From Candidatus Sodaliphilus aphodohippi (GTDB lineage: Bacteria > Bacteroidota > Bacteroidia > Bacteroidales > Muribaculaceae): DNA of 42,624 nt. The first letter of the stretch is position 1. Every line of letters starts with the position of its first letter. The notes beneath the pieces are model-generated. The model saw only the letters and a list, made by a program, of their open reading frames with translations. It did not search any database and was not told where the DNA came from. Positions 18,341-28,656 of this stretch are shown one piece after another. Location of the stretch: positions 1-42,624 of the forward strand of contig JAGHSV010000023.1 of assembly GCA_018065665.1 (NCBI GenBank). The letters run 5' to 3'. Position numbers and translations under genes: made by a program.

Positions 18341-18371
18341 CAAAAGTAATTATAAATATTGAACTAGGCAA
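18341..18371 (-). promoter_or_regulatory. Bacteroidetes-type promoter of the AbiE-like operon (TTGCCT-N17-TACTTTTG)
   Basis: Consensus match with 17-bp spacing, about 29 bp from the antitoxin ATG. Confidence 0.65.
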
Positions 18372-18552
18372 ATTTTTCTTTCTAATTTTGCTTTTTATCA
18401 TTTATTGTACCTGAAGGTAAATGTTTGTTATCTCTTTTACTCATTTTGTGATAACTCTCAGAAATGAACGTATTCTTGTTATCTATTTACCGTCGCTGGA
18501 TGAGCAATGGTTGTTTTGTTTTTTGTTTTTCACTTTCCCTACCCTCCTTTTT

Positions 18553-18583
18553 TTGGTCATGAAAGGGATTTATTGTAACTTTG
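18553..18583 (+). promoter_or_regulatory. Bacteroidetes-type promoter (TTGGTC-N17-TAACTTTG)
   Basis: Consensus match with 17-bp spacing upstream of the metallophosphatase. Confidence 0.6.
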
Positions 18584-18669
18584 TGTGTCAGATGCCTTTT
18601 GCAGGGCCTGGCTTTGCAGTGGAGAAAGCAAACGCTTTTTTACAATCTTAACCTATCAGTAGTGAGGAT

Positions 18670-20001
18670 ATGAAAAGGAGACATTTCTTAAAAGTTTCAA
18701 CTCTGGCCATAGGGGCCTCGGTACTCGGCACTAATGAATCGCTTGCTAACATGGCAAGTAACGCACCGGCAACCGCCGGGGATGCTAATGACAGTGCGCC
18801 GCTCATCAACAGCAAACCGATGTTGCAGAACTTTGCCGAAACGAGTATTGGCGTTGCATTCAGCGTGAGTGCATTGGCCAACGGTTTTGTGGTTTACGGC
18901 AAGAAGAAAGACCTGAGTGACGGCAAAAAGGTGTGGTGCGGCGGGTACCGCATCATGGACATGAACGACCAGGTGATGCAAGTACGCCTGACGGGTCTCG
19001 AACCGGCCACGACCTATTACTATCGCATCGGGGCCAACCGCATGCATTATGGCGGGGGCTATGACATGAAGATTCTTGAAACAGTCGAGGACGATGTCAT
19101 CTACTCGTTCAAGACAGCCGGCCGCGACGCGCAGTCTCATTTTTGTGTCATCAACGACACCCATGCACATTTCGACTCATTTGACCTGCTAACCGAGAAA
19201 ATCTGCCAGCTGGCCCCGTCGTGCGTTGTGTGGAACGGTGACGGCTGTAATGCCGAAGACACTTTTGAGGAACAAAAGGAGATATTTCTCTATCCACCCA
19301 TCAAACATAGGGATTACGCATCACAGATGCCTTATCTGCTGTGTCCGGGCAACCATGACGGGCGCGGGAAGGCTAACCGCCATCTTGAAAAGACATGGAT
19401 GTTCAGACAACCCGAGGAACGCAGTTCGCGCGACTGGGACCTGGGACGGAATTTCGCAGTCCGGCTTGGTGACATTGCCCTGGTAGGACTCGATACTGCC
19501 GAGGATAAACTGGACAGCAACCCCGCATTTGCCAATTTGTATAACAGCCACGCTTACCGAGAGGCCCAAGCGGCATGGCTCAAGGATGCACTTGACCGAC
19601 CCGAAATCAAAAATGCGCAATATATTGTGGCACTCTGCCACACACCACTATATGATTCCGATTCCAAACACAATCCCGGCGATGTCGCCCCTGCCGACTA
19701 CGATCCCCGGTATGACACCGACTATGCAATGTGGCAACGTACCTGCAAGGAACTGTGGTCGCCGTTGCTCGAAAAGGCTGGCTGCAAACTGCTGATTTGC
19801 GCCCACACACATGAATTCCGTGTAGACAAACCGTCAAAGGACCACTCATGGACACAAGTTGTCGGTGCCGGCCCCGACTTGGATTCAGGAGTGACCGAAC
19901 ACCAACCTGCTGTCATCGACGTCAGGCTAAACGGCGGCAAACTCCATATTGACGTCCACAACGTGGTCCAGAACAAAATTATTTACAGCCTTGATATATA
20001 G
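18670..20001 (+). CDS. Secreted metallophosphoesterase (calcineurin-like)
   Basis: Tat-like start MKRRHFLK; VINDTHAH, WNGDGCN, CPGNHDGRG and ICAHTHEF metal-binding motifs. Confidence 0.88.
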   Translation: MKRRHFLKVSTLAIGASVLGTNESLANMASNAPATAGDANDSAPLINSKPMLQNFAETSIGVAFSVSALANGFVVYGKKKDLSDGKKVWCGGYRIMDMNDQVMQVRLTGLEPATTYYYRIGANRMHYGGGYDMKILETVEDDVIYSFKTAGRDAQSHFCVINDTHAHFDSFDLLTEKICQLAPSCVVWNGDGCNAEDTFEEQKEIFLYPPIKHRDYASQMPYLLCPGNHDGRGKANRHLEKTWMFRQPEERSSRDWDLGRNFAVRLGDIALVGLDTAEDKLDSNPAFANLYNSHAYREAQAAWLKDALDRPEIKNAQYIVALCHTPLYDSDSKHNPGDVAPADYDPRYDTDYAMWQRTCKELWSPLLEKAGCKLLICAHTHEFRVDKPSKDHSWTQVVGAGPDLDSGVTEHQPAVIDVRLNGGKLHIDVHNVVQNKIIYSLDI

Positions 20002-20036
20002 TCCACTCTAAAGCGCGAACCCCCATCAACAAAAAA

Positions 20037-20072
20037 CGTCCACTTACCATTGAGTAACTGGACGCTTTTTTA
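20037..20072 (+). terminator. Rho-independent terminator
   Basis: CGTCCAcTTAC...GTAAcTGGACG followed by a T run. Confidence 0.7.
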
Positions 20073-20088
20073 TTATTCAATCAGGGCA

Positions 20089-20976
20089 TCAGGGATGCTC
20101 GATGACAATCTTGATGGGATAGTGGTCGCTGGGGGTGCGGGCCTCATACTTGGTGTTCCCCTTGCTGTCTTTGCCGACCGGTGCGCGGTAGGTGTCGGTC
20201 AGGACGCCATACTTGAGCACCCTGAACGAGGGCGACAGGAAGAAGTGGTCGATGCGGCTCTCGTTCCAGCCGCTGGCGTCATAGGCGTTGTAGGTGCCGT
20301 TGAGGACATAGCGGAACTCGGCTTTCTCATACGAGTCTTTCAGCACTTCGCTCTGCGCGATCACTTTGTATGACGGATCAAACTGGTCGATGTTGAAGTC
20401 ACCCGAGAGCATCGCCGGCAGGGTGGTGCCAAATTCCTTCATCTTCTGCTGTACGAGTTTCACGCTCTCGATGCGCGCCTTTACGCCTATGTGATCGAGG
20501 TGCAGGTTGAAGTACAGGAACTCAAAACCGGTCGCTTTGACGCGGAAGTGTCCCCAGGTGCAGATGCGGTAGCATACGGCATCCCAACCCAAACCGGGTT
20601 TGTCGGGGTGCTCGCTCAACCAGAAGTCGCCGTGGTCAACCACCTCAAAGAGGTCGGTGCGATAAAAAATGGCTGCATGTTCGCCTTCCCGTTTGCCGTC
20701 GTCGCGGCCCGACCCGATGTAATTCCAACCCGGCATTGCACCCTTGAGGTCCTCGAGTTGCTCATACAAACCCTCTTCGGTGCCGAATATCTCAAAGTCA
20801 TGGAACTGAACCAGTTGTGCAATAATCGGGCAGCGCTCCTTCCATGCGTGTCCGCTCTGGCGGTCTGATTTGTTGTCATAGCGGATGTTATAGCATCCGG
20901 TGGTGATTCGTGTCGCGGCTGCCGCACTCAGTGCAATCAGCAGCAATGCAAAAATTGTTGTGAATTTTCTTGTCAT
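20089..20976 (-). CDS. Endonuclease/exonuclease/phosphatase family hydrolase, secreted
   Basis: Signal peptide; YNIRYDN, NLHLDHIG, SGDFN and RIDHFFLS...SDHYPI motifs. Confidence 0.9.
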   Translation of the reverse strand: MTRKFTTIFALLLIALSAAAATRITTGCYNIRYDNKSDRQSGHAWKERCPIIAQLVQFHDFEIFGTEEGLYEQLEDLKGAMPGWNYIGSGRDDGKREGEHAAIFYRTDLFEVVDHGDFWLSEHPDKPGLGWDAVCYRICTWGHFRVKATGFEFLYFNLHLDHIGVKARIESVKLVQQKMKEFGTTLPAMLSGDFNIDQFDPSYKVIAQSEVLKDSYEKAEFRYVLNGTYNAYDASGWNESRIDHFFLSPSFRVLKYGVLTDTYRAPVGKDSKGNTKYEARTPSDHYPIKIVIEHP

Positions 20977-21089
20977 GTCTTATTTCGTTAGCGTTTATAT
21001 GTGCAAATTTACTACAAAATCCCCAAACGGCAAGCAAACAGACTATTTTTACTGATGGTTTTTTGCAAACAATCAATATCAACAAAACA

Positions 21090-21118
21090 GACGGGACGCA
21101 GAAATTCCGCGTCCCGTC
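21090..21118 (-). terminator. Terminator of the 1524-aa gene
   Basis: Perfect 10-bp stem GACGGGACGC/GCGTCCCGTC with a T-rich tract on the minus strand. Confidence 0.7.
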
Positions 21119-21142
21119 ATCAGTGGTTAATTATTTCGTTCT

Positions 21143-24100
21143 TTATTTAACAACGACCTTTGTTGCCTGCTTGCCGCAGCGAACAACATAAACACCGTTG
21201 TTGTCTACCTCGGTTGTTGCATCACCAATACCGCTGTAAACCAGTTTACCGTCAACAGTGTAGATACCTACAGCCTTGCCGTTTGTACCGGTAATTTGGA
21301 TGTTTTTGCCAACCTGGTTAACCCTTATAGCATTGATAGTTACATCATTAATACCAGTTGGGCCCAATTGTACATTAACATCGCGAAGGATAGACTCGCG
21401 GTTGTTAGAGTAAACAGCGCTAACTTGATATTTGTAGGTGCCGTAAGAGTCAACCTGGTCAAGATATTCAAGACTTCCAATAGGACCTGCAATCTTGATG
21501 CCGTCGCGATAGATGTTATAACCTACCAGCTGACCATTCAAGTCAATGCCCTTAGCCTCAAAACCGAAGTCGTCAAAGAGTGCTGCAGAGTTCTCGCTAC
21601 CGAATACGTAGATTGCAAAGTACTTGGTTCCCTCGGGAAGTACCAGGTCATATCCCTTCCAGTCATAGAAGCAGTAGTTGAAATAAATCTGGTCGAAGCT
21701 GCCCGGATCGTTGTCCTCAGTAGAAGTCATCACATAGAACTTGTCATAAGCAAGATCCATAGCACGGCTGTAGAATGTCAGATGCTGTTCGCGTCCACTC
21801 AATTCAGGCGAAATGAGCCAGTCGCTGTTGTCATCGTCGTTAGACCAGCAAGCAAACATTTTTTGTCCGCTGTGAGTGCGTGCAAGGGGCGAACCGGTGA
21901 GCCACCAGCTGGGACGCAGAATCTGATATGCCTGATAGCCGCCGCGGTTGGGATTGGGGAATGCCGATGCGCTACCAAAAGCGTAGCAGTCATCATAGCA
22001 GTCTTCGTCAACCAGCTTCCAGTCACCAAAGCTTCCTTCGCAGTCATCCTCGCTGATACCGCCAATTGAGAAGTCCTGATAAGCCTCGGCACCGTCATGA
22101 ACAACGGGGTAAACAGGCTCTTCGGTATTTGGAGCGGTCCATGTGAGTTGAGCAGACAGGTCGTTGCCTTCTCCATAGAGGTTTTCAACGGGAGGATAAA
22201 CATTGTGGTTAACGGGGATTTGGAGTTCAACGGTGTTATTCTCTATATTACCGTCGTTTTTGCAGTCAACCACAACACGCAATGTGGTGATTTCAGGAGT
22301 CTTTGCAGTAGCAGTTACCTGGAATGTTTGCTCGGCAAATGACGCTCCGTCTGGCATGTCAAAACCATTCTTGGTTGCTATCAACTCATCATCCTGATAC
22401 AAACTAATGGTGTAATCACTGCCATTGATAATTGTTTTACCAATGTTTTGTACCAGCACGTTCACATCATAATTCTGACCCTCGGTAATCTCGTCAGTAG
22501 TATTCAACTGGTTAATGCGAGCATCGGTTTCAACAGCATTGATAACCTCCATATTGTCAACGTAGATGGTTGTTGAACTATAGGGAGCACTCAGTTTGAG
22601 ACCCAGTGTAACGACTTTACCCTTGAGTTCAGCAAGTGAGAAGCCAATGTGCTTGAAGCCGCCGGTACCTGTTTTATAAGTTTCAGCATCTTTCAGCTCT
22701 ACCCATTCATGAGAGTTTCCAAGTGCATAGACAGGGGTAATTGTGTAACCCTTGCTAGCATAGAAGAACATTTGCCACTCGACAGCATCGGTAGCCTTTG
22801 ACAAGTCAATGGGGCATGTATAGAACAGTACTTCGCTGTCGGCATCTTTGAAGACAAGGCTCATTACGCCACCGTTGAAGTCCAAATCCTGGTCCATACG
22901 GGCAATAGATGTTGTTACATTGCCTTTGTTGGTGATAATATCACATACATGGTCATATTCACCTTTTATGTACCAACCGGTGGATGTGCCGTTAACATGT
23001 ACGGGGAAACCTTCCTTGTAGTCCATGGGCACTGCTGCACCAATGATGTAGTTATTGGTTGTCACAGCAGGACTTTCACCAGCGTCAGTGATGGCAACAA
23101 CTTTATAGTTCAGCAGACGGGCATCACCTTCATTGTTAATTGTAACAGTTTCACTCAGTGAACCATCGGCCAATTTTGTGCCCTTTGTCTCGGCAACAAC
23201 GTTATTCTCGTTATCGGTAATTCTATAAGTAATATCACCAAGGAAACTATTGTTGACGCCTTTCTCAACATTATTCCATGTGATTGTAGCTACATCACCG
23301 TCAACAACGAGTTTAGCCCATGTTGAAGCGGTGGGGGTGTCAATGCCGATGTATGCACTGACAGACTCGGGAATACCCTCGCCGGCATCGGTTACAGCAG
23401 CAACAGTATATTTATATGTGCCGATTGCTGGTACATTTTCGTCGGTGAATGATGCCTTTTGGCCTGGAGTCGCATTGGTTGTTCCAATGAGAACACCATC
23501 GCGATAAACGTTAACAGTCTTGATTGAAGTGATTGTGTTACCCATAACGTTAACGGCGGGAGCAGTAAATTCAACATTTGCTTTCAGGGCTCCGTTTTCG
23601 CCGGGAACAACAGTCAGGTCTGTAACCTTTGCGGGGCAGTTATCGTCAAGACCATCTACAACTTCAATGCGCGATACACCCAGTGAACCAGTACCCAGGC
23701 GAGGCCAGTTGGCGTGCAAGCCAAGATAATAGATACCTGCTTCTTCAACGGTGAAGTAAGCGTATGTAGTATCGCGGTTGTAATATGTATCGTTATACTC
23801 TGTGGTGGGGAATACCTCGATAAACATATCATCGGGAGTGGGACCATCGCCAATGAATGCCTCAAGCGAAGTCGGGTATTTATTATCATGCCAACCATAA
23901 GCACACAGTTTGAGCAAATAACAGCCAGGTTTGTCAACGTAGATGCTCGGTGTGAACAACCAGTCGTCGGCGCTGGTCTTGCTTGAAGCAGGAGAGTCAC
24001 AGGTTAAGCCACAACCCAGAGCGGCATTGGTGGGATACCACAGCTGGCGCCATGTGTTCTTGTCGCCATTGACATCAGCATAGGTAAATGTTGACCAAGT

Positions 24101-25717
24101 GTCCTTGTCGTTTTCAAAGTCAGCCAGATATGGAATTTGAACACGAACACCAACCAGAACCTTGTTGCTGGTAACACCGGCACTCTGACCGCCATCGGTA
24201 TTTACATAGACAGTATAACCAATCTTTGACTTTGTGAAGTCATTAAGTTCCTCGGTAAAGGTTGTTTCCTTGAGGTTTTCGGCAACAACAACGCCATCGG
24301 TACGTACCACCTTATAACTCATTGACTCGGTGTTGATGGGAGCGCCCTCGGTATCTACTGTGGGAGCTGTCCATGTGAGTTTGAGGTTGTCGGTCTTGGC
24401 GTCGGTATCCTTGTTGTCGGTCAAGGTGAGATTTGTGACGTCACTGGGTTGGGCGGCGCCTACATACTTTTTCCAGATATTGGCGTGAATACCGTCGCCG
24501 CTTGCGTTAGTAAACAGTACGCGATAACTGTGGCGACCAGGAGCGACATTGATAATGCGCTCTACAGTAGCACCGGCATCGGCTGCATCAGACTCATCAA
24601 CGACAAGGTTGCCGTCCATGTAAATCTTCAGACCAAGTTTGCCGTTCAGAGCCTCACCGCCCTTGGTGGTAGTGGGAGCTGTAGCGCTGATTTTTATGGT
24701 ATTGGGGGTCTCGCCCGCTGCATAGGTTACTGTGGGAATTGCCGGGGCTGCATTGTCAACCACAGGGGCAAAAGCGATGGCTGTTACCTGCTGGGTAGAG
24801 GCAACATAGTTCATTGCCGAAGCCTTACCGGTATTCAGGTCAACTTGATATAATCCGCCATGTGCACCGGGGTAGCTCTCATAGTCGGTCCATGTTGCAT
24901 ACCAGTACATCTTATTGGTAGCCGGATCAACCGTAGCACCCTGCAGATAAGGCTGGATTCTCAAGCCAGTCTCTCCAATCTGGGTAAGATCACCAGTGGC
25001 TGGATCAATTTTATATAAGTAGTCACTGACATACTCATCAAGATAATAATCATAGCCACTAACGCTGGTACCGTAGATATTGCCGTTGTTGTCGGCTGCC
25101 AGTGTAGCAATCTGCTCGCTCTGGAGGTATCCACGATTTCTCAAATTGATTTTCCAAGTGTTGATGTCGATGTCACCAAACAACATACGGCTATCGCCTG
25201 TCTGGAAGAATACATAGAACTTGTCGGTGGCAATGTCATAAGTCATTGCAATGGCCTGCATATCCTCATTGATATCCTTTGTCTCGAGCACCTCAAGAGT
25301 GTTGTAGTCCAACACAATCCATGTTTTACCCGTTGAAAGGACATAAACGCCTTGACCAATGGCACCGCATTGGGCCGCACCAATGGTTTTGTCGCTCAGA
25401 ATCTGAGTCTGACCAACAGTGGGAAGAGTGTTGATTTTCCACAAACCCGTGGGAGGCTTGCTGCCCCACGAACGGTTATAGAGGAAAACACCAAAGAACT
25501 CAGCACCGTCACCTTTCAGGAACTGTGTCGGTGGCAACTTTTGGGGAGCCTTTGCCGGGGCAGCTTCGGCAGCTGCCTCAGGATTGTCCCTAAGCGAAAT
25601 TAACGCTGTCGACTTGTCTGTTTTCTGCGCTTTAATCGCATTGGCATAAACAAGCGAACTAACTGAAGTGATGGCAATGATCACCGCAGTTAAAATAAGT
25701 AAATGCTTCTTTACCAT
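21143..25717 (-). CDS. Large secreted multidomain protein with fibronectin-like and choice-of-anchor-J-like domains and a T9SS-type C-terminal domain
   Basis: Signal peptide, repeated Fn3-like segments, CEGSFGDWKLVDED.../WLISPEL jelly-roll-like segment, C-terminus GIYTVDGKLVYSG...GVYVVRCGKQATKVVVK. Confidence 0.8.
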   Translation of the reverse strand: MVKKHLLILTAVIIAITSVSSLVYANAIKAQKTDKSTALISLRDNPEAAAEAAPAKAPQKLPPTQFLKGDGAEFFGVFLYNRSWGSKPPTGLWKINTLPTVGQTQILSDKTIGAAQCGAIGQGVYVLSTGKTWIVLDYNTLEVLETKDINEDMQAIAMTYDIATDKFYVFFQTGDSRMLFGDIDINTWKINLRNRGYLQSEQIATLAADNNGNIYGTSVSGYDYYLDEYVSDYLYKIDPATGDLTQIGETGLRIQPYLQGATVDPATNKMYWYATWTDYESYPGAHGGLYQVDLNTGKASAMNYVASTQQVTAIAFAPVVDNAAPAIPTVTYAAGETPNTIKISATAPTTTKGGEALNGKLGLKIYMDGNLVVDESDAADAGATVERIINVAPGRHSYRVLFTNASGDGIHANIWKKYVGAAQPSDVTNLTLTDNKDTDAKTDNLKLTWTAPTVDTEGAPINTESMSYKVVRTDGVVVAENLKETTFTEELNDFTKSKIGYTVYVNTDGGQSAGVTSNKVLVGVRVQIPYLADFENDKDTWSTFTYADVNGDKNTWRQLWYPTNAALGCGLTCDSPASSKTSADDWLFTPSIYVDKPGCYLLKLCAYGWHDNKYPTSLEAFIGDGPTPDDMFIEVFPTTEYNDTYYNRDTTYAYFTVEEAGIYYLGLHANWPRLGTGSLGVSRIEVVDGLDDNCPAKVTDLTVVPGENGALKANVEFTAPAVNVMGNTITSIKTVNVYRDGVLIGTTNATPGQKASFTDENVPAIGTYKYTVAAVTDAGEGIPESVSAYIGIDTPTASTWAKLVVDGDVATITWNNVEKGVNNSFLGDITYRITDNENNVVAETKGTKLADGSLSETVTINNEGDARLLNYKVVAITDAGESPAVTTNNYIIGAAVPMDYKEGFPVHVNGTSTGWYIKGEYDHVCDIITNKGNVTTSIARMDQDLDFNGGVMSLVFKDADSEVLFYTCPIDLSKATDAVEWQMFFYASKGYTITPVYALGNSHEWVELKDAETYKTGTGGFKHIGFSLAELKGKVVTLGLKLSAPYSSTTIYVDNMEVINAVETDARINQLNTTDEITEGQNYDVNVLVQNIGKTIINGSDYTISLYQDDELIATKNGFDMPDGASFAEQTFQVTATAKTPEITTLRVVVDCKNDGNIENNTVELQIPVNHNVYPPVENLYGEGNDLSAQLTWTAPNTEEPVYPVVHDGAEAYQDFSIGGISEDDCEGSFGDWKLVDEDCYDDCYAFGSASAFPNPNRGGYQAYQILRPSWWLTGSPLARTHSGQKMFACWSNDDDNSDWLISPELSGREQHLTFYSRAMDLAYDKFYVMTSTEDNDPGSFDQIYFNYCFYDWKGYDLVLPEGTKYFAIYVFGSENSAALFDDFGFEAKGIDLNGQLVGYNIYRDGIKIAGPIGSLEYLDQVDSYGTYKYQVSAVYSNNRESILRDVNVQLGPTGINDVTINAIRVNQVGKNIQITGTNGKAVGIYTVDGKLVYSGIGDATTEVDNNGVYVVRCGKQATKVVVK

Positions 25718-25786
25718 AAGTTAAACATTTTGGGGGTTAATAAATCTGACTTTTTCACGTTCTAAATTTAGTTTTATTGGTTTTTG

Positions 25787-25817
25787 CAAAATTATAAAAA
25801 TATTCGGAATTTTTCAA
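25787..25817 (-). promoter_or_regulatory. Bacteroidetes-type promoter (TTGAAA-N17-TAATTTTG)
   Basis: Consensus match with 17-bp spacing upstream of the 1524-aa gene. Confidence 0.6.
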
Positions 25818-25944
25818 TAATTATTCAAAAAAATAATAGGATTTTTTTTGCATTTATAGTATTCATTCACACGACCTCATATGCGACAGCATTTTACCAT
25901 TCCTTTTATAAATAAAATATCGCTTTATTAAGAAATTTGAAGAC

Positions 25945-25975
25945 TTGCACATATTAATATTATTGCCTATCTTTG
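25945..25975 (+). promoter_or_regulatory. Bacteroidetes-type promoter (TTGCAC-N17-TATCTTTG)
   Basis: Consensus match with 17-bp spacing, 23 bp upstream of the M6 protease ATG. Confidence 0.7.
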
Positions 25976-25998
25976 TGAAAAATTATACTTCTAATGTT

Positions 25999-28488
25999 AT
26001 GAAACGACTTTTGACCAATTTGTTTTTTATGGCAATCGCCATCTGGACAATGGCTGTACCGGCCGACCATGTTTTGCGAACTGTTAAACAAAGTGACGGC
26101 ACGATGCTGTCGGTACGACTCGTGGGCGATGAGTGGCACCACGGATTAATAACAACCGACGGGTTGACCGTAAAACGCAACAGCACCGGCGACTATTGTT
26201 ATGTTACTGCTAACAACGGATTGTCGACGGTTATTGCGCACAACGCGGGAGGGCGTGGTATTACTGAACAGGCTTTCATCAGTGCAAATGCCTCTCAACT
26301 GACCATGGAGTCGCAATATACCGAGGCAAAGAAAGCTCGCCGCAAATCCGCTCGTCCGCGAAAAATGGCTGAGGTTCCCAATCGCGGCACAATCCATGTT
26401 CCTGTGATTCTCGTTAATTTCGCCGACAAGAAATTCAGTAGCAGTAATCCTTTGGCTGTCTGGGGCGAAATCATCAATGGTGAGCAAGGAACAAGTGTAC
26501 GTCAGTACTTCAGAGACCAGTCCTTGGGACTTTTTGACCCGCAGTTTGATTTGTATGGTCCTTATGAATTGCCTCAAAACACAAGCGAATATGGCGGTAA
26601 CGATAACGAAGGTACCGACCAGGGGTTGGGCAATATGGTCGCTCAGGCTTGTTTGGGTTTGAACGACAATATTGACTTTTCAAAGTATGACAACAACGGA
26701 GACCAAACCTGCGACATCGTTATTATCCTTTATGCCGGCGGCGGCGAGGCAACTACTTCGGGTCCGGGAAGTGAAGACCTGATATGGCCTTGCCAATGGG
26801 ATTTGTTCTCAAGCGAATACCGAAAAATATTGACACTGGACAACACCAGCATTAATAAATTTGCAGTTTTCAACGAGTTGCATGGTCCTACTTTAGATAA
26901 AGAAGATGGAATTGGTGTTATGTGCCATGAGTTTTCCCACTGCCTTGGACTGCCCGACTTTTATGAGACATCTCCGTTATCTCACGGTTATTTCGGTATG
27001 AGTCGATGGAGTTTGATGGACTATGGGTGCTACAATAACGACACCTATACCCCGTGTGCCTATACAGCCTACGAACGCAACTTCCTGGGATGGATGGACA
27101 TTGAGACCCCTGAACCCAACACGGTCTATACAATCAAGAGTCTTGACGATGGCGGAAAGGCTTACAAAATCGCAAGTGACGACCCCAACGAATATTATAT
27201 AGTCGAGAATATACAGCAAACAGGCTGGAACAGATATGCTGCCGCCAACGGTTTGCAAGTCACCCATGTCAACTACTACCCTCAGAGATGGGAAGACAAC
27301 ACTCCCAACAACTTCAAGGACCAAAGCATGACCATTATTCCGGCTGACAACAATCTTATAACAAGTGGTGGCAAGGCTGTTGAGGACTACCTTGTCGGCG
27401 ACCTCTACCCCTATAACGGCAATAACAAGTTGACAGCGACATCAACCCCTGCAGCCACGCTTTACCGTTCAACCAACAATCTCGATAAGCCCATCTACAA
27501 CATTACCCGCAATGATGACGGCACTGTTAGTTTCTTCTACATGCCCGACATACCCTATGCCCCTACCCGTTTGGCCTCCAGCGACACAACGGCAACCGGG
27601 TTCAAGGCTATATGGAACAAGTGTGAAGGCGCTGACAGTTATACGCTGATGGTGGCACAGGGGGCACGACCAACTGCCAAGAGACTGATCAGGGAGACTT
27701 TCCCCTCGAATAAATTCCCCGATGACGGTTCGACCGACATTTCTAAAACACTTGATAATTACATGTCGTCAAAAGGATGGACTGGCAGCACACTGTATAC
27801 ATCCAAGAACGGAATCCGCCTCGGCGCGTCGGCCAAGACGGGATGTCTCGTGTCTCCAACACTTGACCTGAGCGAGAGTGGTGGCAAGGTGACCGTCAAA
27901 TTGACTGCGAAAGACTATGGCACCGACACTAACTGCGGATTAAAGGTCAGCATTGGTGAGAGCGTTGAGAATCTTGTGATAGCTGATAAAAAACCCCAGA
28001 ATTTCACGTTGTTGATGAACAGCCCCGAAGCCGTTGGACAGAATCTGACAATTGAGTCAACAGCAAACCGCAAGCGAGTTATCATTTCCAACATTGAAAT
28101 TTATTCTGGCGATGCAACAAGCGAAATGGCCCCCGGTCTGCGCAGCGACGACGACATCATCACTATTACAGGTATCACCGATACCACCTACACTGTGACC
28201 GGTCTAAAACCTGCAACCGACTATTACTTTACCGTCAAATCAGCTTTCCCTGTATTTGACAGTGACTGGTCTGCCAAGTCGTTTGTAACGACCTTGGAGG
28301 TTCCCAAGGGCGATATCACAGGCGATGGAGTTGTTGATGTTAATGACCTCAATGCTGTCATTAATGTGATATTGGGCGGAATTGCGGCCGAAACCTATGA
28401 CGGTCGTGCCGACGTTACTGGTGACGGTGCTGTCGATGTTAATGACCTCAACACCATAATTAACATCATCTTAGGAGTCACTAACTAA
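25999..28488 (+). CDS. M6 family metalloprotease domain protein with C-terminal dockerin
   Basis: Zinc motif HEFSHCLGLPD; Fn3-like region; C-terminal pair GDITGDGVVDVNDLNAVINVILGG / ADVTGDGAVDVNDLNTIINIILG; ATG at 25999 chosen over 25945. Confidence 0.88.
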   Translation: MKRLLTNLFFMAIAIWTMAVPADHVLRTVKQSDGTMLSVRLVGDEWHHGLITTDGLTVKRNSTGDYCYVTANNGLSTVIAHNAGGRGITEQAFISANASQLTMESQYTEAKKARRKSARPRKMAEVPNRGTIHVPVILVNFADKKFSSSNPLAVWGEIINGEQGTSVRQYFRDQSLGLFDPQFDLYGPYELPQNTSEYGGNDNEGTDQGLGNMVAQACLGLNDNIDFSKYDNNGDQTCDIVIILYAGGGEATTSGPGSEDLIWPCQWDLFSSEYRKILTLDNTSINKFAVFNELHGPTLDKEDGIGVMCHEFSHCLGLPDFYETSPLSHGYFGMSRWSLMDYGCYNNDTYTPCAYTAYERNFLGWMDIETPEPNTVYTIKSLDDGGKAYKIASDDPNEYYIVENIQQTGWNRYAAANGLQVTHVNYYPQRWEDNTPNNFKDQSMTIIPADNNLITSGGKAVEDYLVGDLYPYNGNNKLTATSTPAATLYRSTNNLDKPIYNITRNDDGTVSFFYMPDIPYAPTRLASSDTTATGFKAIWNKCEGADSYTLMVAQGARPTAKRLIRETFPSNKFPDDGSTDISKTLDNYMSSKGWTGSTLYTSKNGIRLGASAKTGCLVSPTLDLSESGGKVTVKLTAKDYGTDTNCGLKVSIGESVENLVIADKKPQNFTLLMNSPEAVGQNLTIESTANRKRVIISNIEIYSGDATSEMAPGLRSDDDIITITGITDTTYTVTGLKPATDYYFTVKSAFPVFDSDWSAKSFVTTLEVPKGDITGDGVVDVNDLNAVINVILGGIAAETYDGRADVTGDGAVDVNDLNTIINIILGVTN

Positions 28489-28516
28489 GAAGGTGTTAAT
28501 TAGCATAATGCTACAG

Positions 28517-28552
28517 AATAGGAGAGATGACACACTCATTTCTCCTATTTTC
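28517..28552 (+). terminator. Hairpin terminator
   Basis: AATAGGAGAGATGA/TCATTTCTCCTATT followed by T-rich sequence. Confidence 0.7.
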
Positions 28553-28601
28553 ATTTGAGGTCACCGGAATGGTCCCAATCGCCCTAATTCGTCCGTTTTT
28601 G

Positions 28602-28632
28602 TTGCACAATAGGCAAAAAGTTGCTACCTTTG
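28602..28632 (+). promoter_or_regulatory. Bacteroidetes-type promoter (TTGCAC-N17-TACCTTTG)
   Basis: Consensus match with 17-bp spacing upstream of the 316-aa ORF. Confidence 0.7.
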
Positions 28633-28656
28633 TCCTTAAATTAAGACACATCAGAT

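Noticed and set aside
18421-18651. 76-aa ORF in the AT-rich gap before the metallophosphatase
   Set aside because: It overlaps the promoter region (18553-18583), has no recognisable motif, and is probably chance.
15634-18660. Integrative element with attL/attR at the tRNA
   Set aside because: No duplicate of the tRNA 3' end and no integrase were seen downstream, so only a degraded accessory region can be claimed.
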